The notes under the pieces: model-generated
Database searches by the model: none
What the model saw: only the letters and a program-made list of their open reading frames with translations
What the model was told of the DNA's origin: nothing
Made by a program: the position numbers and the translations under genes
DNA from: Streptomyces malachitofuscus
GTDB lineage: Bacteria > Actinomycetota > Actinomycetes > Streptomycetales > Streptomycetaceae
Direction: 5' to 3'
Assembly: GCF_014650055.1 (NCBI RefSeq)
Contig: NZ_BMUF01000007.1
Span: 124,001-188,000, forward strand
DNA length: 64,000 nt
Shown here: positions 7,562 through 16,868 of the stretch, in pieces
How the letters are laid out: each line of letters begins with the position of its first letter
Position numbering within the stretch: position 1 is the first letter of the stretch

Positions 7562-7684
7562 ACCTCCCTGCGCTGCAGCGTCCGTCCCACAGACAGTCGG
7601 CGTTCCGGGCGGAAAGGTTCACAGAATCCTGCGCATCCGGTCGAAGCACCGCTCGGTAGAGGACAGGGCCCTATCGGACAGGGC

Positions 7685-8791
7685 CTAGAAGAGCGCGGCC
7701 GGCCAGTCCTGCGTGAGTGCCTCCCGGACCGTGCGCATCCACGGGCTCCGAACACCCGGCAGCCGGACCAACGTGTGCCGGAACGTGCCCCGGTCGGGCC
7801 GGAACAGGTAGTTCGGGCGCGGCGGAAGCGGGTCGTCGCGGAGAACGTCCTCGGGCAGGCCGCCGGACGCGGGCATGGCCAACTGCGGCTGCGGAGAGAC
7901 CAGCCACAGCCACACGCCCAGCGGCAGGGGCACCGGATACGCGGACGCGGCCGGGCCGCCCGTGGTCCACATCCGTCCCGTCCGGGGATGGACGGGTACG
8001 AGGACGATGTCGACGCCGCTGTCGAGGACGGGCCGTCCCGGTCCGACCAGGGCGGCGCGCCGCGCGGACGGGCCCGCGGGCAGCAGGGCGTCGAGCGCGC
8101 GCTGGAACACGTCCGAGGCCGGACCGTCGGGCACCTTCACCGGCCGCCCTTCCGAGGCCACCAGCAGGTGGGCGAGCGCCTGTCCGGCCGCCGCCTCCCA
8201 CCGGGGGCTCCACGACCAGTAATGACTCGTCCCGGCCCGCCCTCCCCACGTGGCGATCGGCTCGTACGGGGGCGTCCTCTCGCCCTTCTCCACCAGCTCC
8301 GCCCAGGACGGCGGCGCGGCGTGGGAACCGTCGACGAACAGTCGGCGCACGGCATCCGAACCGAGCCGCACCGCCTGCCAGAGCGAGCAGTCGTCCACCC
8401 TGGTCGCCACGGGCAGCCCGCACGCCTCGCACGCCAGATTGGGCCCGTCGGCCCCGTCCAGGCCACAGCAGGCACCGTCGCGCTTCTCGAGGATCAGCCG
8501 GGTACCGCGGACATCACCGGGCGCGATGACGTACGCCCCGGCCGTGCCGTCGGACAGGGCGTGGACGGGCGCGTAGATGCCACGCGCTTCCGCCTCGCCC
8601 GGCTCGACCTCGTCCCACAACCGCCACGGACCTCCCCACGGATCCGGATCCACGGCGAACGTCCCCGCCTCCATGAGCACCGGGAGCTGAACCCCGTTCC
8701 CGTACTTCTGACGTGCATGGGGCGGAAGGACGACCTCGGACAGGGACACGGTCAACTCGGCCCCGCACCCGGCACACACGAAGACGAACAC
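7685..8791 (-). CDS. Conserved hypothetical protein with zinc-ribbon-like N-terminus
   Basis: A 368-residue protein beginning MFVFVCAGCGAELTV, a CxxC knuckle at residues 6-9. A second Cys group (CCGL, then CEACGLP) lies about residues 108-124 and could complete a zinc site. The rest is rich in Pro, Trp and Gly with no catalytic signature; HYWSWSPRWEAAAGQALAHLL is one stretch likely conserved. It resembles long uncharacterised actinomycete proteins with the same MF(V)F(V)CxxC start. No partner gene is close. The function is not recognised. Confidence 0.75.
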   Translation of the reverse strand: MFVFVCAGCGAELTVSLSEVVLPPHARQKYGNGVQLPVLMEAGTFAVDPDPWGGPWRLWDEVEPGEAEARGIYAPVHALSDGTAGAYVIAPGDVRGTRLILEKRDGACCGLDGADGPNLACEACGLPVATRVDDCSLWQAVRLGSDAVRRLFVDGSHAAPPSWAELVEKGERTPPYEPIATWGGRAGTSHYWSWSPRWEAAAGQALAHLLVASEGRPVKVPDGPASDVFQRALDALLPAGPSARRAALVGPGRPVLDSGVDIVLVPVHPRTGRMWTTGGPAASAYPVPLPLGVWLWLVSPQPQLAMPASGGLPEDVLRDDPLPPRPNYLFRPDRGTFRHTLVRLPGVRSPWMRTVREALTQDWPAALF

Positions 8792-8896
8792 GGGTCCCTT
8801 CTATGGGAGCGGTCACTGGGCATCCTCGCTCACCGCGTCCCTCGGACCGTTGAGCGCATGGGCTTTGCTCTGCGGCGAGCGGGGGTGACCCTCGGG

Positions 8897-9103
8897 TCAG
8901 CGAGCCAACTGATCACTTTTGAGTGCCCGCAGGAAGAAACCCCAGGCTGGGTGCCCCACCGTGATCACAACGGTTCCCGCGTCCTTCGAGTCCCGCACAC
9001 GGGCGTGGTCCTGGCTGAACGCGCACTCCACGCACTCCGTGCCGCTGCCGCCGCTGTAGGAGGACTTGAACCACTGAGAACTGGAGGCCGCTATCACCGT
9101 CAC
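8897..9103 (-). CDS. DUF397 protein (AbaA-OrfD/WhiJ-partner type)
   Basis: A 68-residue DUF397 protein. The diagnostic pattern is WFKSSYSGGSGTECVECA, followed by VRDSKD and a final strand near WGFFLRALK. DUF397 proteins pair with WhiJ-type XRE regulators in Streptomyces and are thought to antagonise or modulate them. The start GTG (9101-9103) overlaps the stop of the XRE gene as GTGA. Family assignment is firm; what this pair controls is unknown. Confidence 0.93.
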   Translation of the reverse strand: MTVIAASSSQWFKSSYSGGSGTECVECAFSQDHARVRDSKDAGTVVITVGHPAWGFFLRALKSDQLAR

Positions 9104-9942
9104 TCCTCGCTCAAACGCTGGATGAGCTCTGCCGACGACTCGAGGTCGAGGGCCTGGGCGCTCAAGTATTCGAACGCCAACCTATACCGATCCAGCTCCG
9201 GCTTCTTCTCCATGAACAGGCCACCGCCGAGGATGTCGACGTACACCACGTCCAGCTCGGGCGACGGACCGCGCAAGACGACGAAGCTCCCAACGGCGGC
9301 GGCGTGAGCACCGGTTGAGAAGGGCAACACCTGCACGGTCACGTGCGGGCGCTTGGCCACGGCCAGTACGTGCTCCAGCTGTTCCTGCATGACCGAACGT
9401 CCGCCCACTTGACGCCTGAGAGCGGCCTCGTCGATGACGCACCAGATGTGGGGCGGCTCTTCACGGTCCAGAAGCTCCTGCCGTTTCATACGGATGTCGA
9501 CCATGTGCTGCACCTCGCGCTCCGCGCAGTGCACTTCTGATGCACGGTGAACGGCTTCGGCGTAAGCACGAGTTTGGAGCAGGCCGGGGACGTACATGCA
9601 GGCGTACTGGTCCTCGCGTACGACCTCGTCTTCAAGGGTGAGCATGAGGTTCATGGACTCGGGAATGGGATCGGCGAGCGAACGCCACCATCCCTGGATC
9701 TTGGCGCCTTTGGCCAACTCGACCAATGCCGCCCGTTCCTCGTCTGTGGCGTCGTACTCCCGGCACAGGGCGTCCACGGCGGGCCACTTGACGACGCCTT
9801 CCTTGGTCTCGTAGCGGCTGAGTGTCGCTTTCGAGATGCCGACTCGAGAACCCGCCTCTTCCAGGGTCAACCCCTTCAGTTCGCGGAGTCGACGCAGATC
9901 TGCGCCTAGTTGACGCCTACGGGTGGTGGGTCCAGCTGTCAT
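9100..9942 (-). CDS. WhiJ-like XRE regulator with DUF5753 domain
   Basis: A 280-residue protein. The HTH_XRE region is at residues 8-60 (LGADLRRLRELKGLTLEEAG, VGISKATLSRYETKEG). The C-terminal DUF5753 sensor domain carries the usual signatures YVPGLLQTRAYAEAV and EAALRRQVGG and ends before the coupled DUF397 gene. The start chosen is ATG 9940-9942, just before the HTH; the frame remains open about 40 codons upstream in low-complexity basic sequence. It is divergent from an HATPase-domain gene, so the three form a WhiJ/AbaA-type set as in the S. coelicolor paralogues linked to development and antibiotic control. Confidence 0.93.
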   Translation of the reverse strand: MTAGPTTRRRQLGADLRRLRELKGLTLEEAGSRVGISKATLSRYETKEGVVKWPAVDALCREYDATDEERAALVELAKGAKIQGWWRSLADPIPESMNLMLTLEDEVVREDQYACMYVPGLLQTRAYAEAVHRASEVHCAEREVQHMVDIRMKRQELLDREEPPHIWCVIDEAALRRQVGGRSVMQEQLEHVLAVAKRPHVTVQVLPFSTGAHAAAVGSFVVLRGPSPELDVVYVDILGGGLFMEKKPELDRYRLAFEYLSAQALDLESSAELIQRLSEE

Positions 9943-10056
9943 GCTTACGGCCCTTCGTCTCGATGGGGTAGATCGTCGCCGTCCTGCGGGAGGAACGGCA
10001 AGGCGGTGTGCGCCGGGGGCGCGTACCGCGTTCGCGCGCTTCAGTGAGTGCCTCTG

Positions 10057-10078
10057 TGAGAGTTCCATTTTGAGAGTT
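10057..10078. promoter_or_regulatory. TGAGAGTT direct repeat in divergent promoter region
   Basis: TGAGAGTT occurs at 10057-10064 and 10071-10078, one and a third helical turns apart, between the divergent XRE and ATPase genes and just upstream of the ATPase start. The surrounding 50 bases are the most A/T-rich of the interval. The repeat is a plausible operator for the WhiJ-like regulator; this is inference. Confidence 0.4.
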
Positions 10079-10093
10079 TCACTGCAACGCTAA

Positions 10094-10810
10094 GTGACTA
10101 TGAAGGCACTCAGCGAGCAGGTGACGTTGCGCAGCGAGATCAAGAGAGTGGGTGGGACACAAGAGGACTGCACCGGTTGTCTTCCGAGAAGCGTGTGGCG
10201 ACTGTCGTTCCTGGCCGAGGCCGAAGGGATCGCCGCCCTGCGTCGCATGCTGCGGCGGCACCTGGAGCTCTGGGGCTTGTTGGAGCTCAGCGACACCGCC
10301 CAGCTGTGCGCCAGCGAGTTGGTGGCTAACGTCATCAACCACGTGGGACCCGGAACTCCGGCGACCGTTGCCGTCTCAGTGAAGGGCGCTCGGCTGCGTA
10401 TCGAATTGGAGGACCCGAACCCCCAAGCCCTCCCGATCCTGACCCGTGTGGACGTGGACGCCGAGGCGGGGCGGGGCATCGCACTGGTCGATGCCTTGGC
10501 GGACCGGTGGGGCGTTGATCTCACGGCTGAGCACAAGGTGACGTGGTGTGAGTTTCGTACGGGACTCACTCCGGCCCCCGAGTACGGGGCTGCCCATCGC
10601 GTGGCCCGAGCAGCAGACGTACTCGGGCTCTACGGAAGCGAAGCGAAGGCGCCGCAGGGCATCGGTCTAAGCCGTCTGGAGGCGACTGTGGCGGAGGAGG
10701 CCGTGATCGACGTGATCACCGACCTCCTCCATTGGCTCCGCGTCCACGGCCGGGACCTGGACGACGTGCTGGACCGAGCCCAGGCCCACTTTGAGGCCGA
10801 GGCCTGCTAA
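10094..10810 (+). CDS. HATPase-domain regulatory protein (anti-sigma-like)
   Basis: A 238-residue protein with an N-terminal GHKL ATPase fold of the anti-sigma kinase type. The N box is LCASELVANVINH (residues about 76-88), the G1 box LRIELEDPNP and the G2 box AEAGRGIALVDALADRWGV. Proteins of this kind commonly accompany WhiJ-like XRE/DUF397 pairs. About 90 further residues at the C-terminus are helical and not recognised. Either the GTG at 10094 or the ATG at 10100 may be the start. It ends 15 bases from the convergent helicase gene. The target of the kinase-like domain is unknown. Confidence 0.85.
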   Translation: MTMKALSEQVTLRSEIKRVGGTQEDCTGCLPRSVWRLSFLAEAEGIAALRRMLRRHLELWGLLELSDTAQLCASELVANVINHVGPGTPATVAVSVKGARLRIELEDPNPQALPILTRVDVDAEAGRGIALVDALADRWGVDLTAEHKVTWCEFRTGLTPAPEYGAAHRVARAADVLGLYGSEAKAPQGIGLSRLEATVAEEAVIDVITDLLHWLRVHGRDLDDVLDRAQAHFEAEAC

Positions 10811-10825
10811 TCGGCGCTGCGGTGA

Positions 10826-13800
10826 TCAGCTTGCCGTGATGGCGGCGTACGTCCATACGTCGGCCGGGAGTTCGTACTTCAGGTGCCATGTGATGGCCAT
10901 GGGCTTACTTCCGGTGTGGCTCTTGTACGTCGCCGGGCCGAGCAGCATCCACGGTTGGGATTTGCCTATGTCGGTGTCCTTGTAGCGCCGCATGAACACC
11001 AGGACCTCACTGCCACGCCGGACGTGCTCCTGGTAGCGCATGCCGGTGGGGGAGTCCGCAGCAATGAAATTCTGGGATTCCCAGTGGAAGAGGTGGGGGC
11101 TCAGGGCGTAGTCCTTGTACCGGACCGTGGGTGAGAAGTCCCTCTCGTTCTTCTCCGATGTGATGAGCAGAGCATCCGTCTGAAGGTTCGCCGCCCACAG
11201 CACGCCCTGGGCGAAGTTTCGAGGCAGCTGGCCGCCGATACTTGCGACACCCAGTGCGGCGAGGATCTCCGAGCGGTTGTACGAGCTGTGCACCTTCAGC
11301 GGTACCTGACTCAGCCGGCCGGAGAGCGGGATCGGGAAATGGTCGGCTCGTTCCATGACATACGACAGCAGCTGGCTCAGCTCGTCGCGGAAGGCCCGCT
11401 CGGGACGCAGTGTCTCCAAGCCCTCTTGGAAGCTCGCAAACCCTCCGGCGTTGTCCCAGAGGTTGAAGAACAGCATGCGGGCGTACGACTGGTCGACGGG
11501 AGCGAGTTCTTCGTACCGCGGAGCCTCGTCCTGGAGGAGGCGGAGGTAGGCCTGGGCGCGTTCCGGGTCGTCGACGTGTAGGAAGGCATGCAGTCGCTTG
11601 AGTAGGGCCGCTTCCCTGGAGGACACGGCCTCCTCCACCAGACCGGCCCGGCGGAGGATGGTCGTCCAGGAGTTCCCGCCCTTGTAGAGCTCCTTGATCT
11701 CCCGACGGCTCTCCTGGAGGTAGTCCGCGAGGCGCGGAGTGCTGTACGCCTTGACCTCGTTCACCAACGTCCTGACCGTGGCACCGAGCTGGGCGCGCAC
11801 GTTAGCGAGAACGATCTCTTTGGACTTCCCCTCCAGAATGATCTGGCAGCCGGACGGCAACTGCGGGAAGCCGCGTTCGAGGTGCTCGACGAGCCGGTTC
11901 CGCGTCAGGTTCGTTAGGGCCCGGAACTGCTCCTCGAAACGGAACTCCGCCCGGTGCTGTCCAATGAAGTCGAGGACCGTGAGGACCGGTTTGGTCTCGG
12001 TGCGCCTCAGCCCACGGCCCAACTGCTGGAGGAAGACGGTGGCGCTGTTGGTGGGGCGGAGAAGGAGCAGTGTGTCGACGTCAGGGACGTCAAGCCCTTC
12101 ATTGAACAGGTCGATGGAGAAAATCACCTGGAGCTTGCGGTTCCGCAGGTCATCCAGCGCCTTGGCACGCTCGTCAGCGGACGAGTCGCTGTCAAGCGCC
12201 ACGGCCTGGAACCCAGCCTCACGGAAGAACCTCGCCATGAAGTGTGCGTGTGCCTTGCTCACACAGAAGCCCAGTGCCCGCATGGTTGCGGGGTTCGAGA
12301 CCTTGTCCTGGATCTGCTTCACGACGATGCGGGCGCGGGCGTCGTTTCCCGTGTAGAGGTTGTCGAGCTCCTGACCGGTGTAGGCACCCTTCTGCCAGCT
12401 GAAGTTCCGTAGATCGGTACCGTCCGGGATGCCGAAGTAGTGGAAGGGGGAGAGCAGATCGTTCTCCAGCGCCTCCCACAGCCGCATCTCGGCGGCGATC
12501 CGGCCTTCGAAGAACTCGTCCTGGACGTTGAGACCGTCCATGCGCTCGGGAGTCGCGGTCAGACCGAGCAGTTCCTTTGGTGCGAAGTGATCGATGACCC
12601 GTCGATACGTAGACGCGGTGGCGTGGTGAAACTCGTCGATGACGATGATGTCGAAGTGGTCCGGCGCCAACTGCTCCAGCCGTCGGACGTTGAGCGACTG
12701 GACGCTGGCGAAGACGTGTCTCCACTCGCGTGGGTCCTGCCCCGCGTACAGCAGTTCTCCGAACGACGCGTCGTCCAGCACCTCGCGGTAGGTGCGCAGG
12801 GACTGCCCCAAAATCTCCTTGCGGTGGGCCACGAACAACAGCGTCGGCCGGTCGTCGCCCGACTTCCGGCTAAGGGCGCGGTAGTCGAGGGCGGCCATCA
12901 CCGTCTTGCCGGTGCCGGTCGCCGCGACCAGCAGGTTCCTGTGCCGCCCTCTAATCTCCCGCTCAACGCTCAGCCGCTCCAGCATGTCTCGTTGGTGCGG
13001 GAAGGGCCGTACTTCCAGTCCGGACAGATTGATCTTCAGGTCGGTCGTCGGACCGGTGCCACTTGCCTGGGCGAGGGCTCCGTCGAGACGTTCGCCGTGC
13101 AGATCAGGGTCGTACGTCTCGAAAGCTGTGTCGTTCCAGTAGGCATCGAAGGTCGCCTCGAACTTGCTCAGCACCGCAGGGGTAGCGACGGAAGAGAGCC
13201 GCACGTTCCATTCCAGGCCGTCGAGCAGCGCGGCCTTGGAGAGGTTCGAGCTCCCGACGTACGCAGTGTCGAATCCTGTCTCGCGTCGGAAGAGCCATGC
13301 CTTCGCGTGAAGGCGTGTGGAGCGGGTCTCGTAGTTGACCTTGACGGTGGCACCGAAGTCGCGGACTAGGCGGTCGAGCGCGTGGCGGTCGGTCGCGCCC
13401 ATGTACGTGGTCGTGATGACCCTGATGGGTACCTTCCGTTCCTTGGCCGAGCGGAGGGCGTCCTCAAGAACCCGGATGCCGTACCACTTCACGAAGGCGC
13501 AAAGCAGATCGACGCGGTCTGCCGTCGCGAGTTCGGCTCTCAGCTCCCCGCCCAGATTGAGGTCCTCAGGAGAGTTCGTAAGGAGTGAGGCCTCCGACAG
13601 CGGGGTGAGCGGGCGGATCGAGTGGACACCGGGTGCTTCTCGCTCGGCGAGTGCGAGCAGTTGTCTCGGACCGTCGGCGATAACCCTGGGTTCTTCATTG
13701 GCGCCGGTGTGCGGAGCGCTGCGGACCAGGGAAGCGAGAATGCGGTTGGCGGTGACCACCTGCTGGTCATGGGGCAACTGGCTGAGCCGATGCTGCACCT

Positions 13801-13972
13801 CTTCGCCGATGAATCTGGCGAGGACGTGAGGGGCCGACTCCTCGCTGACGTCGGCGTCGATGGCTTTCCAACCTGCGGCTTCGAAGCGCTGTATCCGCGT
13901 CTGCAGGTCCTCGGTGATGAGGTTCTCGTAGACGCCCGCGACTGGCTGCGCCAGGCCCCCCGGTTCCGACAA
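10826..13972 (-). CDS. PLD-nuclease/SF2 helicase/DUF3427 protein, possible phage defence
   Basis: A 1,048-residue protein in three parts. First is a phospholipase-D-like nuclease region with STRLHAKAWLFRR (HxK near residue 223) and VGSSNLSKAAL. Next is an SF2 helicase core with ATGTGKTVMA (Walker A near 350), IDEFHHATA (near 444), LLGLTATPERMDG and QQLGRGLRRTET (motif VI near 650). Last is a C-terminal DUF3427 module (HLFHWESQNFIAADSP through PMAITWHLKYELP). I chose the TTG at 13970-13972 because GGAGGA lies six bases upstream; the frame opens slightly earlier. This HKD-helicase-DUF3427 architecture occurs sporadically and often in defence islands. Only one HKD motif is seen, as in dimeric PLD nucleases. 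Confidence 0.9.
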   Translation of the reverse strand: MSEPGGLAQPVAGVYENLITEDLQTRIQRFEAAGWKAIDADVSEESAPHVLARFIGEEVQHRLSQLPHDQQVVTANRILASLVRSAPHTGANEEPRVIADGPRQLLALAEREAPGVHSIRPLTPLSEASLLTNSPEDLNLGGELRAELATADRVDLLCAFVKWYGIRVLEDALRSAKERKVPIRVITTTYMGATDRHALDRLVRDFGATVKVNYETRSTRLHAKAWLFRRETGFDTAYVGSSNLSKAALLDGLEWNVRLSSVATPAVLSKFEATFDAYWNDTAFETYDPDLHGERLDGALAQASGTGPTTDLKINLSGLEVRPFPHQRDMLERLSVEREIRGRHRNLLVAATGTGKTVMAALDYRALSRKSGDDRPTLLFVAHRKEILGQSLRTYREVLDDASFGELLYAGQDPREWRHVFASVQSLNVRRLEQLAPDHFDIIVIDEFHHATASTYRRVIDHFAPKELLGLTATPERMDGLNVQDEFFEGRIAAEMRLWEALENDLLSPFHYFGIPDGTDLRNFSWQKGAYTGQELDNLYTGNDARARIVVKQIQDKVSNPATMRALGFCVSKAHAHFMARFFREAGFQAVALDSDSSADERAKALDDLRNRKLQVIFSIDLFNEGLDVPDVDTLLLLRPTNSATVFLQQLGRGLRRTETKPVLTVLDFIGQHRAEFRFEEQFRALTNLTRNRLVEHLERGFPQLPSGCQIILEGKSKEIVLANVRAQLGATVRTLVNEVKAYSTPRLADYLQESRREIKELYKGGNSWTTILRRAGLVEEAVSSREAALLKRLHAFLHVDDPERAQAYLRLLQDEAPRYEELAPVDQSYARMLFFNLWDNAGGFASFQEGLETLRPERAFRDELSQLLSYVMERADHFPIPLSGRLSQVPLKVHSSYNRSEILAALGVASIGGQLPRNFAQGVLWAANLQTDALLITSEKNERDFSPTVRYKDYALSPHLFHWESQNFIAADSPTGMRYQEHVRRGSEVLVFMRRYKDTDIGKSQPWMLLGPATYKSHTGSKPMAITWHLKYELPADVWTYAAITAS

Positions 13973-14118
13973 GGCTGCTCCTCCGCCCCTCAATGTGCCT
14001 GTGCGATGTCCCGCGTCGACACCGCCCAGTTCTAACAGCAGTCACTGACATCGACGGAGCCAGGCCCAGGCTCGCGCTCCTCAGGAGCGAGCATCGCCGG
14101 TCACCATAGACTCCCCAC

Positions 14119-14484
14119 ATGGTGCAGAGCAGCGCAGCAGACGTCGACGCCTACCTGGCCGATGCCCCCGAGGCGCGCAGGGACGTTCTCGTCAGGTTGC
14201 GGCAGCTGTGCCGGGCCGAGCTCAAGGGGTTCGACGAGGTCATGGCGTACGGGATGCCGGTGTATGAGCGGGGCGGGGTCGCGGAGATCGCGTTCGCGAG
14301 TCAGAAGCAGTACATCTCGTTCTATCTGATGCGCGGCGACGTCCGGGACGCGTTCGAGGAGCGGCTGGCCGGACAGGACATGGGCAAGGGGTGTCTGCGG
14401 TTCCGCAGGCCGGAGCGCGTTGATTTCGAGCTGGTGCGGGATCTGCTGCGGGCCACCGCGGCCGCGCCGGGTGCCGTCTGCTGA
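14119..14484 (+). CDS. DUF1801 (YdhG/iron-chaperone-like) protein
   Basis: A 121-residue DUF1801 protein. The pattern VDAYLADAPEARRDVLVRLRQL followed by DEVMAYGMPVYERGG, FASQKQYISFYLM and GKGCLRFRRPERVD is the family signature. Relatives include Bacillus YdhG/Fra, proposed iron chaperones, but most members are uncharacterised. The start is ATG 14119, with length typical. It is divergent from the helicase gene (about 150 bases between starts) and convergent with the DUF3592 gene. Confidence 0.9.
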   Translation: MVQSSAADVDAYLADAPEARRDVLVRLRQLCRAELKGFDEVMAYGMPVYERGGVAEIAFASQKQYISFYLMRGDVRDAFEERLAGQDMGKGCLRFRRPERVDFELVRDLLRATAAAPGAVC

Positions 14485-14534
14485 GTGGCGTCGGCACGCC
14501 GGCGGGGAGTGAGCCGCCGTCCCGTACGGCCGCA

Positions 14535-14993
14535 TCACAGGAGCGCCGCCACGCCCATCCCCACCCCGAACAGCACGAAGAAGACCCCCCAGGTGAGATT
14601 CGCCGTCGCCGAGTACGACACCCTCCCCGGCCTGCCGTCCTTCGTGTGGACGACGACCACCCGGCGCGGGTCCCTCGGGTCGTAGCGCAGGACGACCGGG
14701 ATGCCCGCGTGCAGGGGGTGGGACTCGTGGTTGAGTGGGGTGCGGCGGTAGGTCTGGGTGGGCGGGGCGTCGGGGCGGTCGACGGGCGGGGCGTGATAGC
14801 GGACCTGCGGGGGATGGATCGTGGGGCCCTCGCGGCGGGCGCTGCGGGCCACCTCGCCGCGGGTGCGGACGCCCCGGACGCCGAGGCGGTGCAGGGCCCG
14901 CCTCCGGCGTAGGGCGTCGCGCAGGACGTAGGCGCCCCAGGCCGTCGCGGCGGCGGCCATGACGAGCGCGATCGTGAGCCATGGTTGGTCCAT
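14535..14993 (-). CDS. DUF3592-type membrane protein
   Basis: A 152-residue protein with an N-terminal membrane helix (WLTIALVMAAAATAWGAYVL). A soluble beta-rich segment carries GVRTRGEVAR, HPLHAGIPVVLRYDPRDPRRVVV (the DUF3592 signature of strand plus YDPxxP) and a final membrane helix. The start ATG 14991-14993 has GGGGGAGG about five bases upstream. Function is unknown; the topology suggests a periplasm-like loop of around 90 residues. Confidence 0.82.
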   Translation of the reverse strand: MDQPWLTIALVMAAAATAWGAYVLRDALRRRRALHRLGVRGVRTRGEVARSARREGPTIHPPQVRYHAPPVDRPDAPPTQTYRRTPLNHESHPLHAGIPVVLRYDPRDPRRVVVVHTKDGRPGRVSYSATANLTWGVFFVLFGVGMGVAALL

Positions 14994-15119
14994 GTGGCCT
15001 CCCCCGAAGCCGACTTCAGTCGTCCCCAGGGAGACGGATGCGGTCGGGCGCCGGTTCCGGCCGGTGGTGCACCTGTGCGTCCGTCCGCCGAGATTCGGGG
15101 GACGGACGCGCACTGCCGG

Positions 15120-16133
15120 TCAGTCGGCTCCGTGGCACTCCCCGTACGGCCGGCCCGAGCCGCACCAGCACGCCGCCGTCCGCTCCGGGGGCCATGCCAC
15201 CGCGCGGCCCCGGGCCGCCAGGGTGGTGGCGTACTGGGGGAGCAGGGCCGGGTCGGCGGGGGAGCTGAGCTCCGAGGCCGCGAAGGCCTCGTACGACGGG
15301 ACCGTGCCCGTGACGATGCCCAGGTTCGGTGTGCCCGAGGAGGCGAGCTCGCGCAGGGCCGCCTCTATGGTCGCCAGGTGGGCGTCGTAGGACGGGTACT
15401 CCTCCGCCAGGTCCGGGTACGCCTCCGTCAGTTCCGTCAGCTCGTTCGCCGGCCAGTGCAGGACCGCCACCGGGAACGGGCGGGACAGGGCCTCGCGGAA
15501 CGCGCCCAGCTCCGCGCGCAGGCGGACGATCTCCGCCTCCAGTTCCGCCGGGTTCTCCGAGCCGAGCGACCACACGCGCTTGGGGTCGTGGAGTTCGTCC
15601 AGGGTGATCGGCAGGGTGTGGACGGTGTCCGCCAGGGCGTCCCACTCGTCGTGCGCCGCGCCGAGCATCCGCCGGACGCGGTGGCGGCCGAGGAGGAGCG
15701 GGTGGGTGGCGCGGGGAGGAGTGGTCCCCTCGGTCAGGAGGAGGCGTACCGCCTGCGTGAACGTCTCGTGTGCCTGTTCCAGCTCGTCGTGCGACTCCAG
15801 GGACTCCGCGACGATCACCCAGGGGGCGGGGTCGCGTGGGGCGGCCGCGCGGATGCCGGTGATGATCGCGCGGGCCTCCGCCTCGTGGCCGTACTCCCAC
15901 AGGTTCGAGGCTTTGAGGGCCCGGACCAGGTACGGGGCGTCCAGTTCCTGGGAAGAGGCCAGGAGCCGGTCGTAGAGGGCGGTCGCGGCGGGGCGGTCGC
16001 CGGAGAGTTCGCGGTGGGCGGCGGCTCGCAGGAGCAGGGCCTCGGCGTCCTCGGGGTAGAGATCGGCGGTTCGCTCCAGTCGGGCGGCTTCGGCGGTGTG
16101 GTCGACGTTTTCGGCAGGCGTGTCGGGGCGCAT
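15120..16133 (-). CDS. TPR-like protein with C-terminal SEC-C zinc motif
   Basis: About 337 residues. The N-terminal third is tetratricopeptide-like helical pairs (TAEAARLERTADLYPEDAEAL, LRAAAHRELSGDRPAATALY and so on). The end carries a SEC-C zinc-binding motif (CWCGSGRPYGECHG). SEC-C domains occur on SecA and on many unlinked proteins, where they bind zinc and contact ribosomes or SecB-like partners. An in-frame GTG nine bases upstream (16140-16142) is an alternative start. It stands alone. The exact role is unknown. Confidence 0.82.
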   Translation of the reverse strand: MRPDTPAENVDHTAEAARLERTADLYPEDAEALLLRAAAHRELSGDRPAATALYDRLLASSQELDAPYLVRALKASNLWEYGHEAEARAIITGIRAAAPRDPAPWVIVAESLESHDELEQAHETFTQAVRLLLTEGTTPPRATHPLLLGRHRVRRMLGAAHDEWDALADTVHTLPITLDELHDPKRVWSLGSENPAELEAEIVRLRAELGAFREALSRPFPVAVLHWPANELTELTEAYPDLAEEYPSYDAHLATIEAALRELASSGTPNLGIVTGTVPSYEAFAASELSSPADPALLPQYATTLAARGRAVAWPPERTAACWCGSGRPYGECHGAD

Positions 16134-16398
16134 GGGGGACACCGTACTGCCGACGGGTGACAGGGGGTGAGAGCGCAGGGGCGGGCGGTCCGCGTCAGGA
16201 CCGTTCCCGTCGCTCCCTGACTGTCACCTCCACCACCAGCGCCGGGACCGTTGCTGCGATGTCCGTGCCCGTGGCGTCCGGCACATCGGCCGCGGAACCG
16301 TCGTGCCCGGCCGGACGTTGAGGTGGTGCCGGGGCCCGGACTCGATCCGGACCCGCGATCCGGTATAACTCCGGTAGGGGCAGGTTCGACACGGCTCC

Positions 16399-16752
16399 AT
16401 GAGACAGCGACAGGGAGGGGGGCGACGGGTGATCCGTCATCGGGTGACCGTGCGTTCCGGCTTCGCCGTGCTCCTCCCGCTGCTCCCGGTCGTGCTGCTC
16501 CTGCTGCCCGCCGCCGGTGGCCTCTCCGTGGTCGACGTCGCGCTCGCCGCGACCGCCGCGGCCGGCACCGCGCTCTCCGTCTGCGCGTTCGTCGCCGCGC
16601 GCTGCGCGCCCGCCGTCCCGCCCACCCGGGTGCGTACGGCCATCCGTGACCGCGACCGGCGTACCGCCTTCCTGCCCCAACGCGATCCCGACGCCAAGGG
16701 ACGCACCCGGCCCCGAGCGCCCGGACACGCCCTCCCGGCGACCGCCGCGTAG
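16399..16752 (+). CDS. DUF6412 membrane protein next to YidC paralogue
   Basis: A 117-residue protein with two closely spaced hydrophobic segments (about residues 19-41 and 44-68), then the block PPTRVRTAIRDRDRRTAFLPQRDPDA. I associate this block with the Streptomyces DUF6412 family, whose genes sit directly before a second yidC. The gap to that gene is 116 bases. A membrane-insertion accessory role is suggested only by this neighbour. Confidence 0.75.
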   Translation: MRQRQGGGRRVIRHRVTVRSGFAVLLPLLPVVLLLLPAAGGLSVVDVALAATAAAGTALSVCAFVAARCAPAVPPTRVRTAIRDRDRRTAFLPQRDPDAKGRTRPRAPGHALPATAA

Positions 16753-16868
16753 GGCACTTCTTCACGCTCGTTCGTTCACCGTGCCCCGCTGCGGGTCGTC
16801 ATGCCGTCATTCCCCACCCCGGTTCTTCCGGTACTTCCGGCACGACGAGACCCCCGGAGGGCTCACCC

